From Microbulbifer sp. A4B17 (GTDB lineage Bacteria > Pseudomonadota > Gammaproteobacteria > Pseudomonadales > Cellvibrionaceae): a stretch of DNA of 64,000 bases. Under the pieces are notes generated by a model. The model saw only the letters and a program-made list of their open reading frames with translations, searched no databases and was not told the origin of the DNA. The DNA is taken from the NCBI RefSeq assembly GCF_003076275.1, contig NZ_CP029064.1, positions 1,126,501 through 1,190,500 on the forward strand, in the 5' to 3' direction. Of the stretch, positions 53,304 to 62,940 are shown piece by piece. The first letter of the stretch is position 1; every line of letters begins with the position of its first letter. Both the position numbers and the translations under genes were made by a program.

Positions 53304-53795
53304 CTATTTGGACTTCTTTGGAAGTACGCGCACTTCGGATTCGGAGATAAGGTCATGCCAAGTGGCCTTATCGGATCTGGCCCAGGCAGAGAAGTAACCG
53401 AGTCCCAAACAGGCAATAGACAGCGGCGCTACAATGGCGCGAAGGATACACTGGCGCCAAGTGAGCTGGGCTCCGTTTGGGCTCGCCAGCAGCAGGCGCC
53501 AGGCGCGCATCCCCACAGTTTGACCAGCAGCCCTCCAGGACCAGAAATAATACCCTGCAATAACCGCTAGAGCGCCCAGCTGGAAGAATGGCCCGCTGAC
53601 GCAGGGGTTATAGTCATTCACTTCGGGTTGGCAGTTGAGGCCGACCACCGTCGACGCGACCATAATCGCGATAAAGCCGTAAACTACCAATAGGCCCATC
53701 AGTATCAGCAGGTCGTAGAGCAGTGCCGCCAGGCGCTTGCCTACCCCGGCAACAGGAAGTTCAGAAAAGGATTTGGGGGTGTTCGAGCTACTCAC
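53304..53795 (-). CDS. RDD-family membrane protein
   Basis: 163 residues. GVGKRLAALLYDLLILMGLLVVY carries the R-D-type residues of the family in the first helix; two more helices follow. Function usually unknown, sometimes linked to ion or osmotic stress. Convergent with lptG. Confidence 0.8.
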   Translation of the reverse strand: MSSSNTPKSFSELPVAGVGKRLAALLYDLLILMGLLVVYGFIAIMVASTVVGLNCQPEVNDYNPCVSGPFFQLGALAVIAGYYFWSWRAAGQTVGMRAWRLLLASPNGAQLTWRQCILRAIVAPLSIACLGLGYFSAWARSDKATWHDLISESEVRVLPKKSK

Positions 53796-53894
53796 GGTTA
53801 TCTCCGCCGGTTTTAAGTGGCGGAGATTCTAACAAACCTGTAAGGGGGTAAGGAGAGGGAGCGCGCCTGACTTAAGGAGGCAGAGGTTCCCTGG

Positions 53895-54383
53895 CTAAAA
53901 CTCCAGTTCAAAAGAGAACTTGAATTTGTCGTCGGACAGGGAGATGCCGTAGTCCACCGAGCTGCCAATCTTGCCCTCGTTGTTGGTGTAGCGAAGCAAG
54001 CCCGTGCGTGCGGCGCGGGAATTTTGCGCCTTATAGGTCTCGAGGCCCATTCGCAGGATTTTGGACAGCGCTTTGCCTCCGTTGAGGGGCTTAAATTTAT
54101 CTGGGTTGGTGTGCATCTGCAGCCACTGGTAGTTCAGGCGCCGCTGTACATTGCTCATACTGTTGGTGCGGAGATACTCGGCGGCCTGGATCAGGGCTTC
54201 GTTATCCATCGCAAATGCGGTATCGGAAAAGAACAGGTTGCCGGATTCCATATTCAGGGTTTGATGGGAATCCGGGATAAACAAATCATCGGCAGAACAG
54301 ACGCAGCACGCGGGCAGTAGAAACAGGCCAACGGTTTTTGGCACTAGTTGATTGGTGCTGAATCGGAAACTGCAGAGTAGCAT
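53895..54383 (-). CDS. Hypothetical exported protein
   Basis: 162 residues with a weak hydrophobic N-terminus (~15-30, containing PACCVCSA, a possible signal-peptide end). The middle is helical (EALIQAAEYLRTNSMSN) and the last ~20 residues (GSSVDYGISLSDDKFKFSFELEF) look like an outer-membrane-type beta strand. Not recognised. Confidence 0.5.
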   Translation of the reverse strand: MLLCSFRFSTNQLVPKTVGLFLLPACCVCSADDLFIPDSHQTLNMESGNLFFSDTAFAMDNEALIQAAEYLRTNSMSNVQRRLNYQWLQMHTNPDKFKPLNGGKALSKILRMGLETYKAQNSRAARTGLLRYTNNEGKIGSSVDYGISLSDDKFKFSFELEF

Positions 54384-54727
54384 TCTATTTACCCCTGGGT
54401 GTCAACTTGTCATTTCAGTGGCCGCATGCGGTCGTTGAATTTATTATGGGTCACCCGTAACAAAGCATTTTTTCGAATAAATTAGGCGGCTGTTGCAACT
54501 TCAATTACTGGACAGTCCAAAAAAGTCAGCTCTTTCCTTGGAGGCCGCATAAAACGGATACTTTTTCATTTTTGTCTAAGTGGTCGGGAGCGTGAGCAGG
54601 AGCCCGCCAATGTTTTTTTATTATTGTTTTGATATTTCGGTGCCAGAGCTGATGAAAAAATCGTCTTGAATTGCTCCTCTTTCTACCTGGCCGGGGTTCA
54701 GATGCCAGGAAATAGTGCCAAGATGCA
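54384..54727. other. 344-bp intergenic region, nothing recognised
   Basis: No coding frame of note; contains AT-rich stretches that could hold the promoter of the gene at 53895-54383. No repeat or RNA motif seen. Confidence 0.45.
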
Positions 54728-55417
54728 CTACTGCATTATTTTGGCGCAAATGATCAGTGAAGATGGGGGTGACAGGATATCGGCTTTGGGCTCGCTTATT
54801 CTTTCTATAGCAAAACCGTTGTCGTGAAATAATTGAATCCAGCTCTCCAGAGTGCGGAAATACCAGGGGGCTGCTTCGTCAAAATCCCCCTCAATACCTT
54901 CCCACGAACCCGGGCGCCATCCGTCCCGGTAGGGTTGATCACCACAGGCCTGATGGGGGTGGAGGGTTTGGATAATAAAATGCCCGCCGGGTAACAGCAG
55001 TTCACGGGCGTTGCTGAAAAGTTGCTCGACAGAATCCTTTCCGATCAGGGAAAAGTTACACACCATAAGTTGAAACTTTTGTTCCAGCTCTTCGGCACAA
55101 ATTTCCTCGTATTGCAGATGTCGATAAGACTCATTGGCACCTGCACGGGCGCTGGCAATATCCACTAAATCTTTAACGCCATCGATACCACAGACCCGAA
55201 TGCCTTGTTCAGCGAATTTTCTACTGAGCCAGCCTTCACCGCAGCCGATATCCAAAATGTTCTCAGGCTGGTGCGCAATGATGGTGCTGACAATTGCGGC
55301 ATCAGTAACCAGTCGGCGGCTGGGAATGGCGGCATTGTCTACTACTTTAGTCCACTCATGAGCATTCTTATGCCAGCAGTTGAGTACTTGATCATCACTG
55401 AATTCGGAATTGGGCAT
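54728..55417 (-). CDS. SAM-dependent methyltransferase, class I
   Basis: 229 residues. ILDIGCGEGWLSRKFAEQGIRVCGIDGV (~55-82) contains motif I and the acidic residue after strand 2; QLMVCNFSLIG and ELLLPGGHFIIQTLHP follow in order. Substrate unknown. Divergent from the oxidoreductase gene. Confidence 0.85.
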   Translation of the reverse strand: MPNSEFSDDQVLNCWHKNAHEWTKVVDNAAIPSRRLVTDAAIVSTIIAHQPENILDIGCGEGWLSRKFAEQGIRVCGIDGVKDLVDIASARAGANESYRHLQYEEICAEELEQKFQLMVCNFSLIGKDSVEQLFSNARELLLPGGHFIIQTLHPHQACGDQPYRDGWRPGSWEGIEGDFDEAAPWYFRTLESWIQLFHDNGFAIERISEPKADILSPPSSLIICAKIMQ

Positions 55418-55501
55418 GCTTGGGTGACCTCCAGCCTGTCATTATTCACGGCTTGAGTGTACCGTCAGCAGACCATCCAGCTAAAAAGGTGCTGAGGTCC
55501 C

Positions 55502-57139
55502 ATGTCCACTCAAATGATTTTTGATTATGTGATCGTAGGTGCCGGCTCCGCCGGTTGTGTTTTGGCAAACCGGCTTAGTGCCGAAGAGCAGAATCGAGTT
55601 TGCCTCCTGGAAGCGGGTCCCAAAGATCGGAGCCCTCTAATCTCCATTCCTGTGGGTATTGGCGAGTTGTTACCGGGTACTCGCTATAACCTACACCACC
55701 ATACCACGCCACAAAAGCACCTGAATGACAGGAAATTGTTTTGGCCGAGGGGCAGGACCCTGGGTGGTAGCAGTTCGATCAATGCCATGGTTTATATTCG
55801 CGGTAATAGCGACGATTATGATGGCTGGGAAGCAGCGGGTAATCCCGGTTGGGGCTGGCAGGGTTTATTGCCCTATTTCCTGATGTCGGAGGGCAATGAG
55901 CGGGGCACTGATGCACATCACAGTGGCTATGGCCCACTGTCGGTATCGGACCTGAAGTGGAAAACCCGTTCTGGTCATGCTTTTGTACGGGCTGCAGAGT
56001 CCCTTGGACACCGGCTAAATAATGACTTTAATGGCAGCCAGCAAAATGGGGTGGGATTTTACCAGGTGACACAGCGGCGCGGGCGCCGCTGCTCCGCAGC
56101 GACGGCCTATCTACACCCAATTGCCAGTCGCTCCAACTTGCGTGTGCGCACTAACAGTCAGGTAGCGCGAATTATTCTCAGAGGGGAAAAAGCGGCCGGC
56201 GTCGAACTGCTGGACGGAACTAGAATCCTGGCGAATAAAGAAGTGATTCTAAGTGCCGGTGCTATCCAGTCACCACAGTTATTGTTGCTGTCCGGTATTG
56301 GGGACCAGGACCAATTGCGTAACTTTGGATTGACGTCTCAGACTCATTTACCTGGTGTCGGCAAGAATCTGCAGGATCACCTGGATATTATCCAGGTGAT
56401 GGAAGCCTCTGAACCGGTTAGTTTTTCTGAAGCGTTATGGCCAAAATTGCTTACCGCTCTGCGGCTGCCAGAACTGATCTTTTTAAATAAAGGGCCTTTG
56501 ACTAATAATGTGGCTGAGGCAGGGGGCTTTGCCAGTTCCAGTTTGGCTGGGGGCAACCCGGATATTCAATTCCATATGACGGCGGTGCCGACCTTCCAGC
56601 ATGGGCTTAATAAACGTACCTGTTATGGTTACTCCCTCCATGCCTGTGCCTTGAGGCCCAAGAGTCGCGGTGAGATCACCTTGGAATCCAGTGACCCACG
56701 CAAACTGCCGAGAATCGAGCCCAACTACCTGAGCGAGCCCGAGGATTTGCAGGTCATGGTGGAGGCGTTTGAAATGGCACAGGATATCCTCGCCCAGGAG
56801 GAACTGAGTCGCTACCAGAAAAAGTCCTTGCGCCCAGAGCAGAAGTTGAGTGATAGGGATTCAATCATCCACTATATTCGCCAGCATGCAGAAACCATCT
56901 ACCATCCTGTAGGCACTTGCCGGATGGGGGATGATGAATTAGCTGTAGTGGATAACGAGTTAAAAGTACACGGAGTGGATGGACTGAGGGTTGTGGACGC
57001 CTCCATAATGCCCACCCTGATCAGTGGCAATACCAATGCGCCTGTGATCGCTATTGCGGAGAAGGCGGCAGATATGATTTTGCAGCGAACTCCGCGCTCG
57101 TTTGTAGAAGAGAATAGACACACTCAGGAAGTTGAATGA
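55502..57139 (+). CDS. GMC-family flavin oxidoreductase (choline dehydrogenase-like)
   Basis: 545 residues. FAD motif YVIVGAGSAGCVLANRL (~9-25), GGSSSINAMVYIRG (GMC signature 1), GAIQSPQLLLLSGIG (signature 2), and the C-terminal HPVGTCRMG with NTNAPVIAIAEKAADMI. Oxidises an alcohol or choline-like substrate that cannot be told from sequence. Overlaps rlmA by an ATGA. Confidence 0.9.
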   Translation: MSTQMIFDYVIVGAGSAGCVLANRLSAEEQNRVCLLEAGPKDRSPLISIPVGIGELLPGTRYNLHHHTTPQKHLNDRKLFWPRGRTLGGSSSINAMVYIRGNSDDYDGWEAAGNPGWGWQGLLPYFLMSEGNERGTDAHHSGYGPLSVSDLKWKTRSGHAFVRAAESLGHRLNNDFNGSQQNGVGFYQVTQRRGRRCSAATAYLHPIASRSNLRVRTNSQVARIILRGEKAAGVELLDGTRILANKEVILSAGAIQSPQLLLLSGIGDQDQLRNFGLTSQTHLPGVGKNLQDHLDIIQVMEASEPVSFSEALWPKLLTALRLPELIFLNKGPLTNNVAEAGGFASSSLAGGNPDIQFHMTAVPTFQHGLNKRTCYGYSLHACALRPKSRGEITLESSDPRKLPRIEPNYLSEPEDLQVMVEAFEMAQDILAQEELSRYQKKSLRPEQKLSDRDSIIHYIRQHAETIYHPVGTCRMGDDELAVVDNELKVHGVDGLRVVDASIMPTLISGNTNAPVIAIAEKAADMILQRTPRSFVEENRHTQEVE

Positions 57140-57939
57140 TCTGGCAATGCCCACTCTGTGCTGCCCCCTTAACTTTAGGTAAAGATACTTGGCACTGTAC
57201 CAATCGACATAGTTTTGATCGCGCGCGTGAGGGTTACGTCAATTTGTTGCCCGTTTATCGCAAGCGCCGCAAAGACCCCGGCGACTCCTCGGAGATGCTT
57301 CACGCGCGGCGGCGCTTTCTTCACGCCGGTTACTATCGCCCCCTGGTTGATAGTATTTCGGCGCTTTTGCCCTATAAGCCTGGCCGCCGTTTACTGGATA
57401 TTGGTTGTGGAGAAGGGTATTACCTGCGGGAGCTTGAGTCTGCTGGCTGGCATGGTCACAGCCTTTCCGGTATCGATATCTCCAAATCCGGGGTACGTAT
57501 GGCGGCCAAGCGCGATAGTGGCGCTCAGTTTGTAGTTGCCAGCACTGTGAATTTGCCCGTGGTCTCAGAGTCGGTGGATAACCTGCTGAAGATTTTTGCC
57601 CCGGCCCCAGATCATGAGATGGAGCGGGTGATAAAAACCGGTGGCCACCTGGTGGATGTATCGCCAGGCCCAGATCACTTGTGGACATTGAAGAAGTACC
57701 TATATAAAGAACCCCGTAAACATCTGGCACCCAAGGTGATCGAGAAATTGACGCCGGAAGTTGACATGCGCTGCTGTTTCCCTTTCGTACTGCAAGGAAA
57801 GCAAGCCATTTCAGATTTTCTCTCTATGACGCCTTTTGCCTGGAAGGGAAATCGTGAGGAACGACAGAAATTAGAAGAACGCGATAGCCTGGAGCTGGAG
57901 GCGGACTTTGTCATTCGTCGCTTTATAAAACATAACTGA
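57136..57939 (+). CDS. rlmA: 23S rRNA (guanine-N1) methyltransferase, RlmA type
   Basis: 267 residues. The N-terminal zinc module WQCPLCAAPL...WHCTNRHSFDRAREGYVNLL (four ligands Cys, Cys, Cys, His) is followed by LLDIGCGEGYYLREL and a class I core. Methylates a guanine in 23S rRNA helix 35 in known members. Confidence 0.88.
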   Translation: MIWQCPLCAAPLTLGKDTWHCTNRHSFDRAREGYVNLLPVYRKRRKDPGDSSEMLHARRRFLHAGYYRPLVDSISALLPYKPGRRLLDIGCGEGYYLRELESAGWHGHSLSGIDISKSGVRMAAKRDSGAQFVVASTVNLPVVSESVDNLLKIFAPAPDHEMERVIKTGGHLVDVSPGPDHLWTLKKYLYKEPRKHLAPKVIEKLTPEVDMRCCFPFVLQGKQAISDFLSMTPFAWKGNREERQKLEERDSLELEADFVIRRFIKHN

Positions 57940-58017
57940 TACTCATTCATTGTTATTAGCACAGCTCTCGAATGAGGCGTTTGACAGAGATAAGGTAGAG
58001 GTAGAAAGAGAAGCTTT

Positions 58018-58473
58018 ATGGCGACTCCCAGAGACTTTGGATTTATGCGGCGAGCACTGGAGCTTGCACAGCTCGCAGCTGAGCGCGGTGAAGTACCGGT
58101 GGGTGCAGTTTTGGTACAGGAAGGAAAAATCATCGGCGAGGGCAGCAACCGGCCAATTGGGAATTGTGACCCCAGTGCCCATGCAGAAATCGTCGCCCTG
58201 CGGCAAGCGGCAGATAAGCAACAGAATTATCGCCTGCCAAACACCACTTTATATGTCACGATTGAGCCCTGTACTATGTGCTTTGGCGCGCTGGTACATG
58301 CGCGGGTAGGGCGGTTGGTATACGGCGCCACCGAGCCCCGGGCCGGTGTTGTTGAGAGCCAGCTGGAATTGGCGCAGGCCAGTTTTTTCAATCATAAGAT
58401 TACGGTGGAGTCGGGAGTCATGGCGGAAGAGGCAAGCAAATTAGTGCGCGAGTTCTTTCATGATCGACGCTGA
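58018..58473 (+). CDS. tadA: tRNA-specific adenosine deaminase
   Basis: 151 residues. HAEIVAL (His and catalytic Glu) and PCTMCFGALVHARV (zinc Cys pair) are visible, with MRRALELAQLAAERGEVPVGAVLV at the start. Makes inosine at tRNA-Arg position 34. Overlaps the channel gene by 14 bases. Confidence 0.93.
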   Translation: MATPRDFGFMRRALELAQLAAERGEVPVGAVLVQEGKIIGEGSNRPIGNCDPSAHAEIVALRQAADKQQNYRLPNTTLYVTIEPCTMCFGALVHARVGRLVYGATEPRAGVVESQLELAQASFFNHKITVESGVMAEEASKLVREFFHDRR

Positions 58474-58897
58474 TCTGGCATTCGCTTTTGTGGTGAACTC
58501 AATCGTTGTCGCCACCGTCGTCCTGATTCACCACGAAGTGTTGAGTGCCCTTGCCCGCATCGGGCGCTGGATACCGATCAAGCATAACCTGGCGATTGTC
58601 CTGGGGGTGTTTGGTGCTCTGATCGCTCATGTGGCTGAAATATGGCTTTTTGCTTACTGCTACTACTTTATGGTGAATTCGCCCTATTTTGGCACTTTGG
58701 TGGGTAACTTTAATGGCAGCCTGCTCGACTGTGCCTATTTCTCATTCACCACATATACCTCACTGGGTTTTGGTGATATTGAGCCTCTGGGACATTTGCG
58801 TTTTACCGCTGGACTGGAAGCCCTCACGGGATTGGTGATGATTACCTGGACAGCGTCATTTATGTTTTTAAAAATGCAACGCTATTGGGAGAATTAA
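58460..58897 (+). CDS. Two-pore-loop-type ion channel protein (potassium-channel-like)
   Basis: 145 residues with about four membrane helices. YFSFTTYTSLGFGDIEPLG is a K+-channel selectivity-filter-like loop (T-S-L-G-F-G-D). Ion selectivity is inferred from the filter only. Confidence 0.7.
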   Translation: MIDADLAFAFVVNSIVVATVVLIHHEVLSALARIGRWIPIKHNLAIVLGVFGALIAHVAEIWLFAYCYYFMVNSPYFGTLVGNFNGSLLDCAYFSFTTYTSLGFGDIEPLGHLRFTAGLEALTGLVMITWTASFMFLKMQRYWEN

Positions 58898-58908
58898 TTA
58901 CAGGCTCC

Positions 58909-59853
58909 TTAAGGTTTAATCCGCGCTGTACGCCCTATACGTTGCTTGGGCTTTTCTGCGGGGTAAAATTCTTTAGAGTGTTGCCACAAATATGCATGCC
59001 TTCCAATACTGCGCCAAAGCTTTCCAAATGGATGCAGCCAATAGAGCCATTGGGCGACTTTAGTCCGGTGGATATTGGATTTAACAATATTGGAGATGTG
59101 TTCATTCTCCCAGAGAAGGTGTGGCTCAACACCATATAATCTCAGATCAAATTGCCAGAAGTGATCGAATACTTTGTCGATGGGTTCGAAAATACGGTTG
59201 GCATAATTTAAGACTTTCTCCATACCCGCACGATTGATCAGGTATCCCTGGGCTCCGCACCACCCCCGTTCTGGTCGAACTAGTTGGTGAACACCATCGT
59301 TTAATACCTGAACGACTTTTCGCTTGCGTATCTTCAGACCCATCAGGCGAACCATCTCAATGTTTTCAGGTAGTTGTTCCAGCTCTGAGAGAATGCGACC
59401 GAATGAGGGCTCCAGCTGTACATCGTCTTCAAGAATACAGACTCTGTCTAAACCGGAGTGATATGCCCGACGAATGGCTCTCAAGTGGGCAAGGTAACAT
59501 CCAATTTCCGAGCTTTTGAGCTCGCATAAATGGCGCCAGCGGGTGATGTTAGTCGCGATTTGCTCATCTGCCTCTAATTCAGGAATACCTGAGCGCCCAT
59601 CGATTCCCTCAATCGTGTTGATATGCAGCCGTTGTATTTTTCCGGCACTAAGCAGGAGATCGACGCCCTCACTATTTGGTTGCAGCGTAATAACCCAACA
59701 AGGGGTGTTGGCGATGTAAGGCTGCCGACGGCGGCCGCGTGGAGCAATCGGACGCCTTGAGCTTAATGGAAGGCGCAGGCGCTGTCTTTTAGTTGTAGAT
59801 AGCGTGTGCCGTTCAGGTCTGTTGCTGGTAGAGGCCACAGAGCGAGACAACAA
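58909..59853 (-). CDS. Glycosyltransferase family 25 (LPS/lipooligosaccharide type)
   Basis: 314 residues if started at the TTG at 59853; the family core begins near residue 46 (NTPCWVITLQ). SSEIGCYLAHLRAIRRAYHSGLDRVCILEDDV (~114-145), with its DxD-like acidic end, is the GT25 signature. Probably decorates lipopolysaccharide or a surface glycan. The basic first 40 residues make the true start doubtful. Confidence 0.75.
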   Translation of the reverse strand: MLSRSVASTSNRPERHTLSTTKRQRLRLPLSSRRPIAPRGRRRQPYIANTPCWVITLQPNSEGVDLLLSAGKIQRLHINTIEGIDGRSGIPELEADEQIATNITRWRHLCELKSSEIGCYLAHLRAIRRAYHSGLDRVCILEDDVQLEPSFGRILSELEQLPENIEMVRLMGLKIRKRKVVQVLNDGVHQLVRPERGWCGAQGYLINRAGMEKVLNYANRIFEPIDKVFDHFWQFDLRLYGVEPHLLWENEHISNIVKSNIHRTKVAQWLYWLHPFGKLWRSIGRHAYLWQHSKEFYPAEKPKQRIGRTARIKP

Positions 59854-60006
59854 TTACTGACCCACCATAATTGCTAGAATGACAGGGCTGTCCCAACTTG
59901 AGGAATTGGCGGCAAGCCAGCGATCAATAGTGACCTGCAGGGTCTCGGTGGTTAAAACAGACACTTCATCAATAATACCGTTTACGAGCGGTATAGAAAG
60001 CGACAT
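59854..60006 (-). CDS. Possible 50-residue peptide upstream of the glycosyltransferase
   Basis: ATG at 60004-60006, reading MSLSIPLVNGIIDEVSVLTTE and ending SPVILAIMVGQ, with the stop touching the glycosyltransferase start. No ribosome-binding site of note. It may be a real coupled peptide or chance. Confidence 0.25.
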   Translation of the reverse strand: MSLSIPLVNGIIDEVSVLTTETLQVTIDRWLAANSSSWDSPVILAIMVGQ

Positions 60007-60144
60007 TGGCTTTTTGCTCCGCTGATCTTCTGGCCTTAAATAAAACTCTACTGAGCAAAGATAAGGTTTGACCTGTCAGTCCGAAACGCAGAGAGAAGCT
60101 AATTGGAGGCAGGGCTCCAGGGTAGGGCTAAATAGGGACTGTGG

Positions 60145-61341
60145 ATGAACCCAGGCTTTATCAAAATGGCATTGGTACTGGGGCTCTTGAGCTCCGTCGG
60201 CCCTATGGCCATTGACATGTATCTTCCCGCACTACCGGACATAACGAAAGCCCTCGATACTTCAACACGGGTCGCGCAATATACTCTGATGGCCTACTTT
60301 GTTGCATTTGGGGCATGTCAGATTCTCTATGGTCCCACTTCAGATATGTTCGGCCGCAAGCCGCCGCTATATTTTGGCTTATCGCTTTTTACCATCGCTT
60401 CAATATGCTGTGCTTTAGCCCCAACTATTGAATGGTTGATAATTTTCCGGTTCTTTCAAGGAGTTGGTGCGGCTGCAGTGATGTCTATTCCCCGGGCTGT
60501 TATTCGGGACTTCTATACGGGGAAACAGGCAACCCGTCTTTTAACTACAGTAATGTTGGTATTTTCTATTTCACCTATGTTAGCTCCCTTGATAGGCAGC
60601 TTGCTATTGGTTCACTTTGGTTGGCGAAGTGTATTTATTGGTATTTCTATTGCAACATTTTTAAGCCTGCTATTAGCGATATCCACTCTTCCCGAAACTT
60701 TAAGTAAAAAAAATAGAGTTCCATTTAAACTGGATGCCTTGTTGGGGGCCTTTGCGGTACTACTGCGCGATCCTATTTATCTGGGATTGATAAGTATTGG
60801 AGGGTTTGGTTTTTCCAGTTTCTTTGCTTTTCTTGCATCGGCCTCATTCTTATATATGGAATACTATGGATTGCATCCCACTCAGTTCAGTTTGGCTTTT
60901 GCTTTAAATGCTATTAGCTTTTTCTTATCGAGCCAGTTTGCAGCTAATTTCGGTTCGCATTTTGGTCCGGTAAGGCTGGTTAAATGGGGAGTGGCTGGTT
61001 TTGCCCTAAGTTCAACTGTTATGTACCTGCTGGTTACAGCAGGCTTTGATCAGTTTGTATTATTGATGTTGATGTTGATGATATGCAATATGTTTTTGGG
61101 GCTTGTACTTCCCACTGTACTTATCTTATCTCTGGAGCAACACGGACCTATTGCAGGAACCGCGTCATCTCTGGGAGGGGCATTACAATTATCCATGGGT
61201 GCGGTATCGATTATTATAGTCAGCCTAATATTTGACGGCACTCCCGAGCCATTGGTCCGCGTTATCGCTGTTTGCAGCATTCTGGCATTAATGGTATCGA
61301 TTTTTGTTCTGCGGCATGTCAAAAATATAGTGGCGGATTGA
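60145..61341 (+). CDS. Bcr/CflA-type MFS drug efflux transporter
   Basis: 398 residues, twelve membrane helices. SSVGPMAIDMYLPALPDI (helix 1), GPTSDMFGRKPPL (motif A) and FFQGVGAAAVMSIPRAVIRD are the family hallmarks. Proton-driven export of drugs or small peptides. A terminator lies downstream. Confidence 0.88.
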   Translation: MNPGFIKMALVLGLLSSVGPMAIDMYLPALPDITKALDTSTRVAQYTLMAYFVAFGACQILYGPTSDMFGRKPPLYFGLSLFTIASICCALAPTIEWLIIFRFFQGVGAAAVMSIPRAVIRDFYTGKQATRLLTTVMLVFSISPMLAPLIGSLLLVHFGWRSVFIGISIATFLSLLLAISTLPETLSKKNRVPFKLDALLGAFAVLLRDPIYLGLISIGGFGFSSFFAFLASASFLYMEYYGLHPTQFSLAFALNAISFFLSSQFAANFGSHFGPVRLVKWGVAGFALSSTVMYLLVTAGFDQFVLLMLMLMICNMFLGLVLPTVLILSLEQHGPIAGTASSLGGALQLSMGAVSIIIVSLIFDGTPEPLVRVIAVCSILALMVSIFVLRHVKNIVAD

Positions 61342-61433
61342 GGCCTGCCTGTAGAGCATTGCATAGCAATGTCGGTGTTTATATCGCGAAACCGGAAAGA
61401 TTAGAAAAATCTGGCTCAGAGACTTCCCACATA

Positions 61434-61457
61434 AAATGCCGGTGGTCACCGGCATTT
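61434..61457. terminator. Bidirectional terminator
   Basis: AAATGCCGGTG/CACCGGCATTT arms with a 2-base loop between two convergent genes. Confidence 0.8.
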
Positions 61458-61478
61458 GAGAGGGCTTTGGAAAATTAA

Positions 61479-61979
61479 TTAATAGGCACCTGCACTGTAG
61501 ATTAATTCATAGCTGTGGCTGTAAAGTTCCAGAATATTACCGAATGGATCTTCCATATAAATCATACGGTATGGTTTTTCCCCAGGGTAATAATAGCGGG
61601 GTTCAGGCATACGCTTTTTGCCGCCTGCGGCTACAATTTTCTCTGCCAGTTCTTCCAGATTGGGATCTTGTACACAGAAGTGAAAGATTCCTGTTTTCCA
61701 ATACTCGAAGTTGTCCTTAGGGTTTTCCTGATTGTTAAACTGGAACAATTCTATTCCGATCCGATCTCCAGTGGATAAGTGGGCAATGCGGAAGCTGCCC
61801 CAGTTAGGACCAAAAACATCGGTGCACATTTCACCGATGGCACTTTTGTCTTCATGGATTTCTGTGGGCTTCATAATCAGATACCAGCCCAATACCTCAG
61901 TGTAGAACTTAACAGCCTCCTCAAGATTTGGCACTGAAATACCTATATGGGAGAAGGTTCTCGGGTACACGCTACTCAT
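61479..61979 (-). CDS. VOC-superfamily (glyoxalase/dioxygenase-like) protein
   Basis: 166 residues. Two betaalphabeta-betabeta modules: FSHIGISVPNLEEAVKFYTEVLG (metal His) and GIFHFCVQDPNLEELAEKI, then YMEDPFGNILELYSHS (metal Glu). Substrate unknown. Divergent from a LysR gene that probably controls it. Confidence 0.8.
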   Translation of the reverse strand: MSSVYPRTFSHIGISVPNLEEAVKFYTEVLGWYLIMKPTEIHEDKSAIGEMCTDVFGPNWGSFRIAHLSTGDRIGIELFQFNNQENPKDNFEYWKTGIFHFCVQDPNLEELAEKIVAAGGKKRMPEPRYYYPGEKPYRMIYMEDPFGNILELYSHSYELIYSAGAY

Positions 61980-62070
61980 TGCTATCTCCTTTGTTGAATG
62001 CCGGCTAAGTTACATCCATTGAGTTATTACGTATAATTATCATTTATTATATTTTTGAGTAATTTTCGTA

Positions 62071-62940
62071 ATGATTAATCCAGTGTGGTTGCGGAGCTTT
62101 TGCACGCTAGCCGAAGAGGGACACTTCACCCGCACTGCGGACCGTTTACATATGACTCAGTCTGGTGTCAGCCAGCATATACGCAAGCTAGAGGAGCACT
62201 TGGGTGTCGCCCTGTTGGTCAGGAAGGGCAAGCACTTCACTCTCACTGATGCTGGCGACCGTCTCTACTGTGAAGGGCAGGGGATTGTGCAAAAGCTCTC
62301 TAATTTGGGACAAATTGTTGGTGAGGACCCGCCTCACCGTGGGGTTGTACGAGTGATGTGTCCCGGAAGTGTGGGGTTGAAGCTCTATCCAAAGCTTTTA
62401 TCCTTGCAGAAGCTCCACAGGGGATTAGCAATAAGCTGCCGCTTTGCGCCAAACCTGGATGTGGAGAAAGCCATTGTAGAAAATGATGTTGATATAGGGT
62501 TAATGACAAGTCCTTCACAGGTGGAGGAAATTGACAGCAGGCCTATCGCTAGTGAAAAACTACTGCTAGTGACGCCCGCTGAAGTGGTATCCCCTGACTG
62601 GGAAAAGCTTTTGGCGTTGGGGTATATAGGTCATCCTGATGGTATACATCATGCGAGTCTATTATTGGGGGCAAACTTCCCACAATTTCGAAATCTAAAT
62701 GTTTTCCAGCAAAAAGGGTTTTCCAACCAAATCAGCTTGATACTGGAGCCCGTTGGCATGGGTTTGGGATTTACTGTTTTACCGTCCTATGCGGTCAATG
62801 CATTTCGAAGACCGAAATTAATCAAGGCGCACAGCCTTGAGAAGCCCGTTAGTGAAACGCTTTTTTTGGCACTTAGGCGCACTCAGGTCGTATCCGCCAG
62901 AGTCCGCTTTATTATTGGTGAAATGGAGAAATGGCTCTAA
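62071..62940 (+). CDS. LysR-type transcriptional regulator
   Basis: 289 residues. N-terminal HTH LRSFCTLAEEGHFTRTADRLHMTQSGVSQHIRKLEEHLG, then a substrate-binding-type effector domain. Divergent from the VOC gene (91 bases between). Confidence 0.9.
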   Translation: MINPVWLRSFCTLAEEGHFTRTADRLHMTQSGVSQHIRKLEEHLGVALLVRKGKHFTLTDAGDRLYCEGQGIVQKLSNLGQIVGEDPPHRGVVRVMCPGSVGLKLYPKLLSLQKLHRGLAISCRFAPNLDVEKAIVENDVDIGLMTSPSQVEEIDSRPIASEKLLLVTPAEVVSPDWEKLLALGYIGHPDGIHHASLLLGANFPQFRNLNVFQQKGFSNQISLILEPVGMGLGFTVLPSYAVNAFRRPKLIKAHSLEKPVSETLFLALRRTQVVSARVRFIIGEMEKWL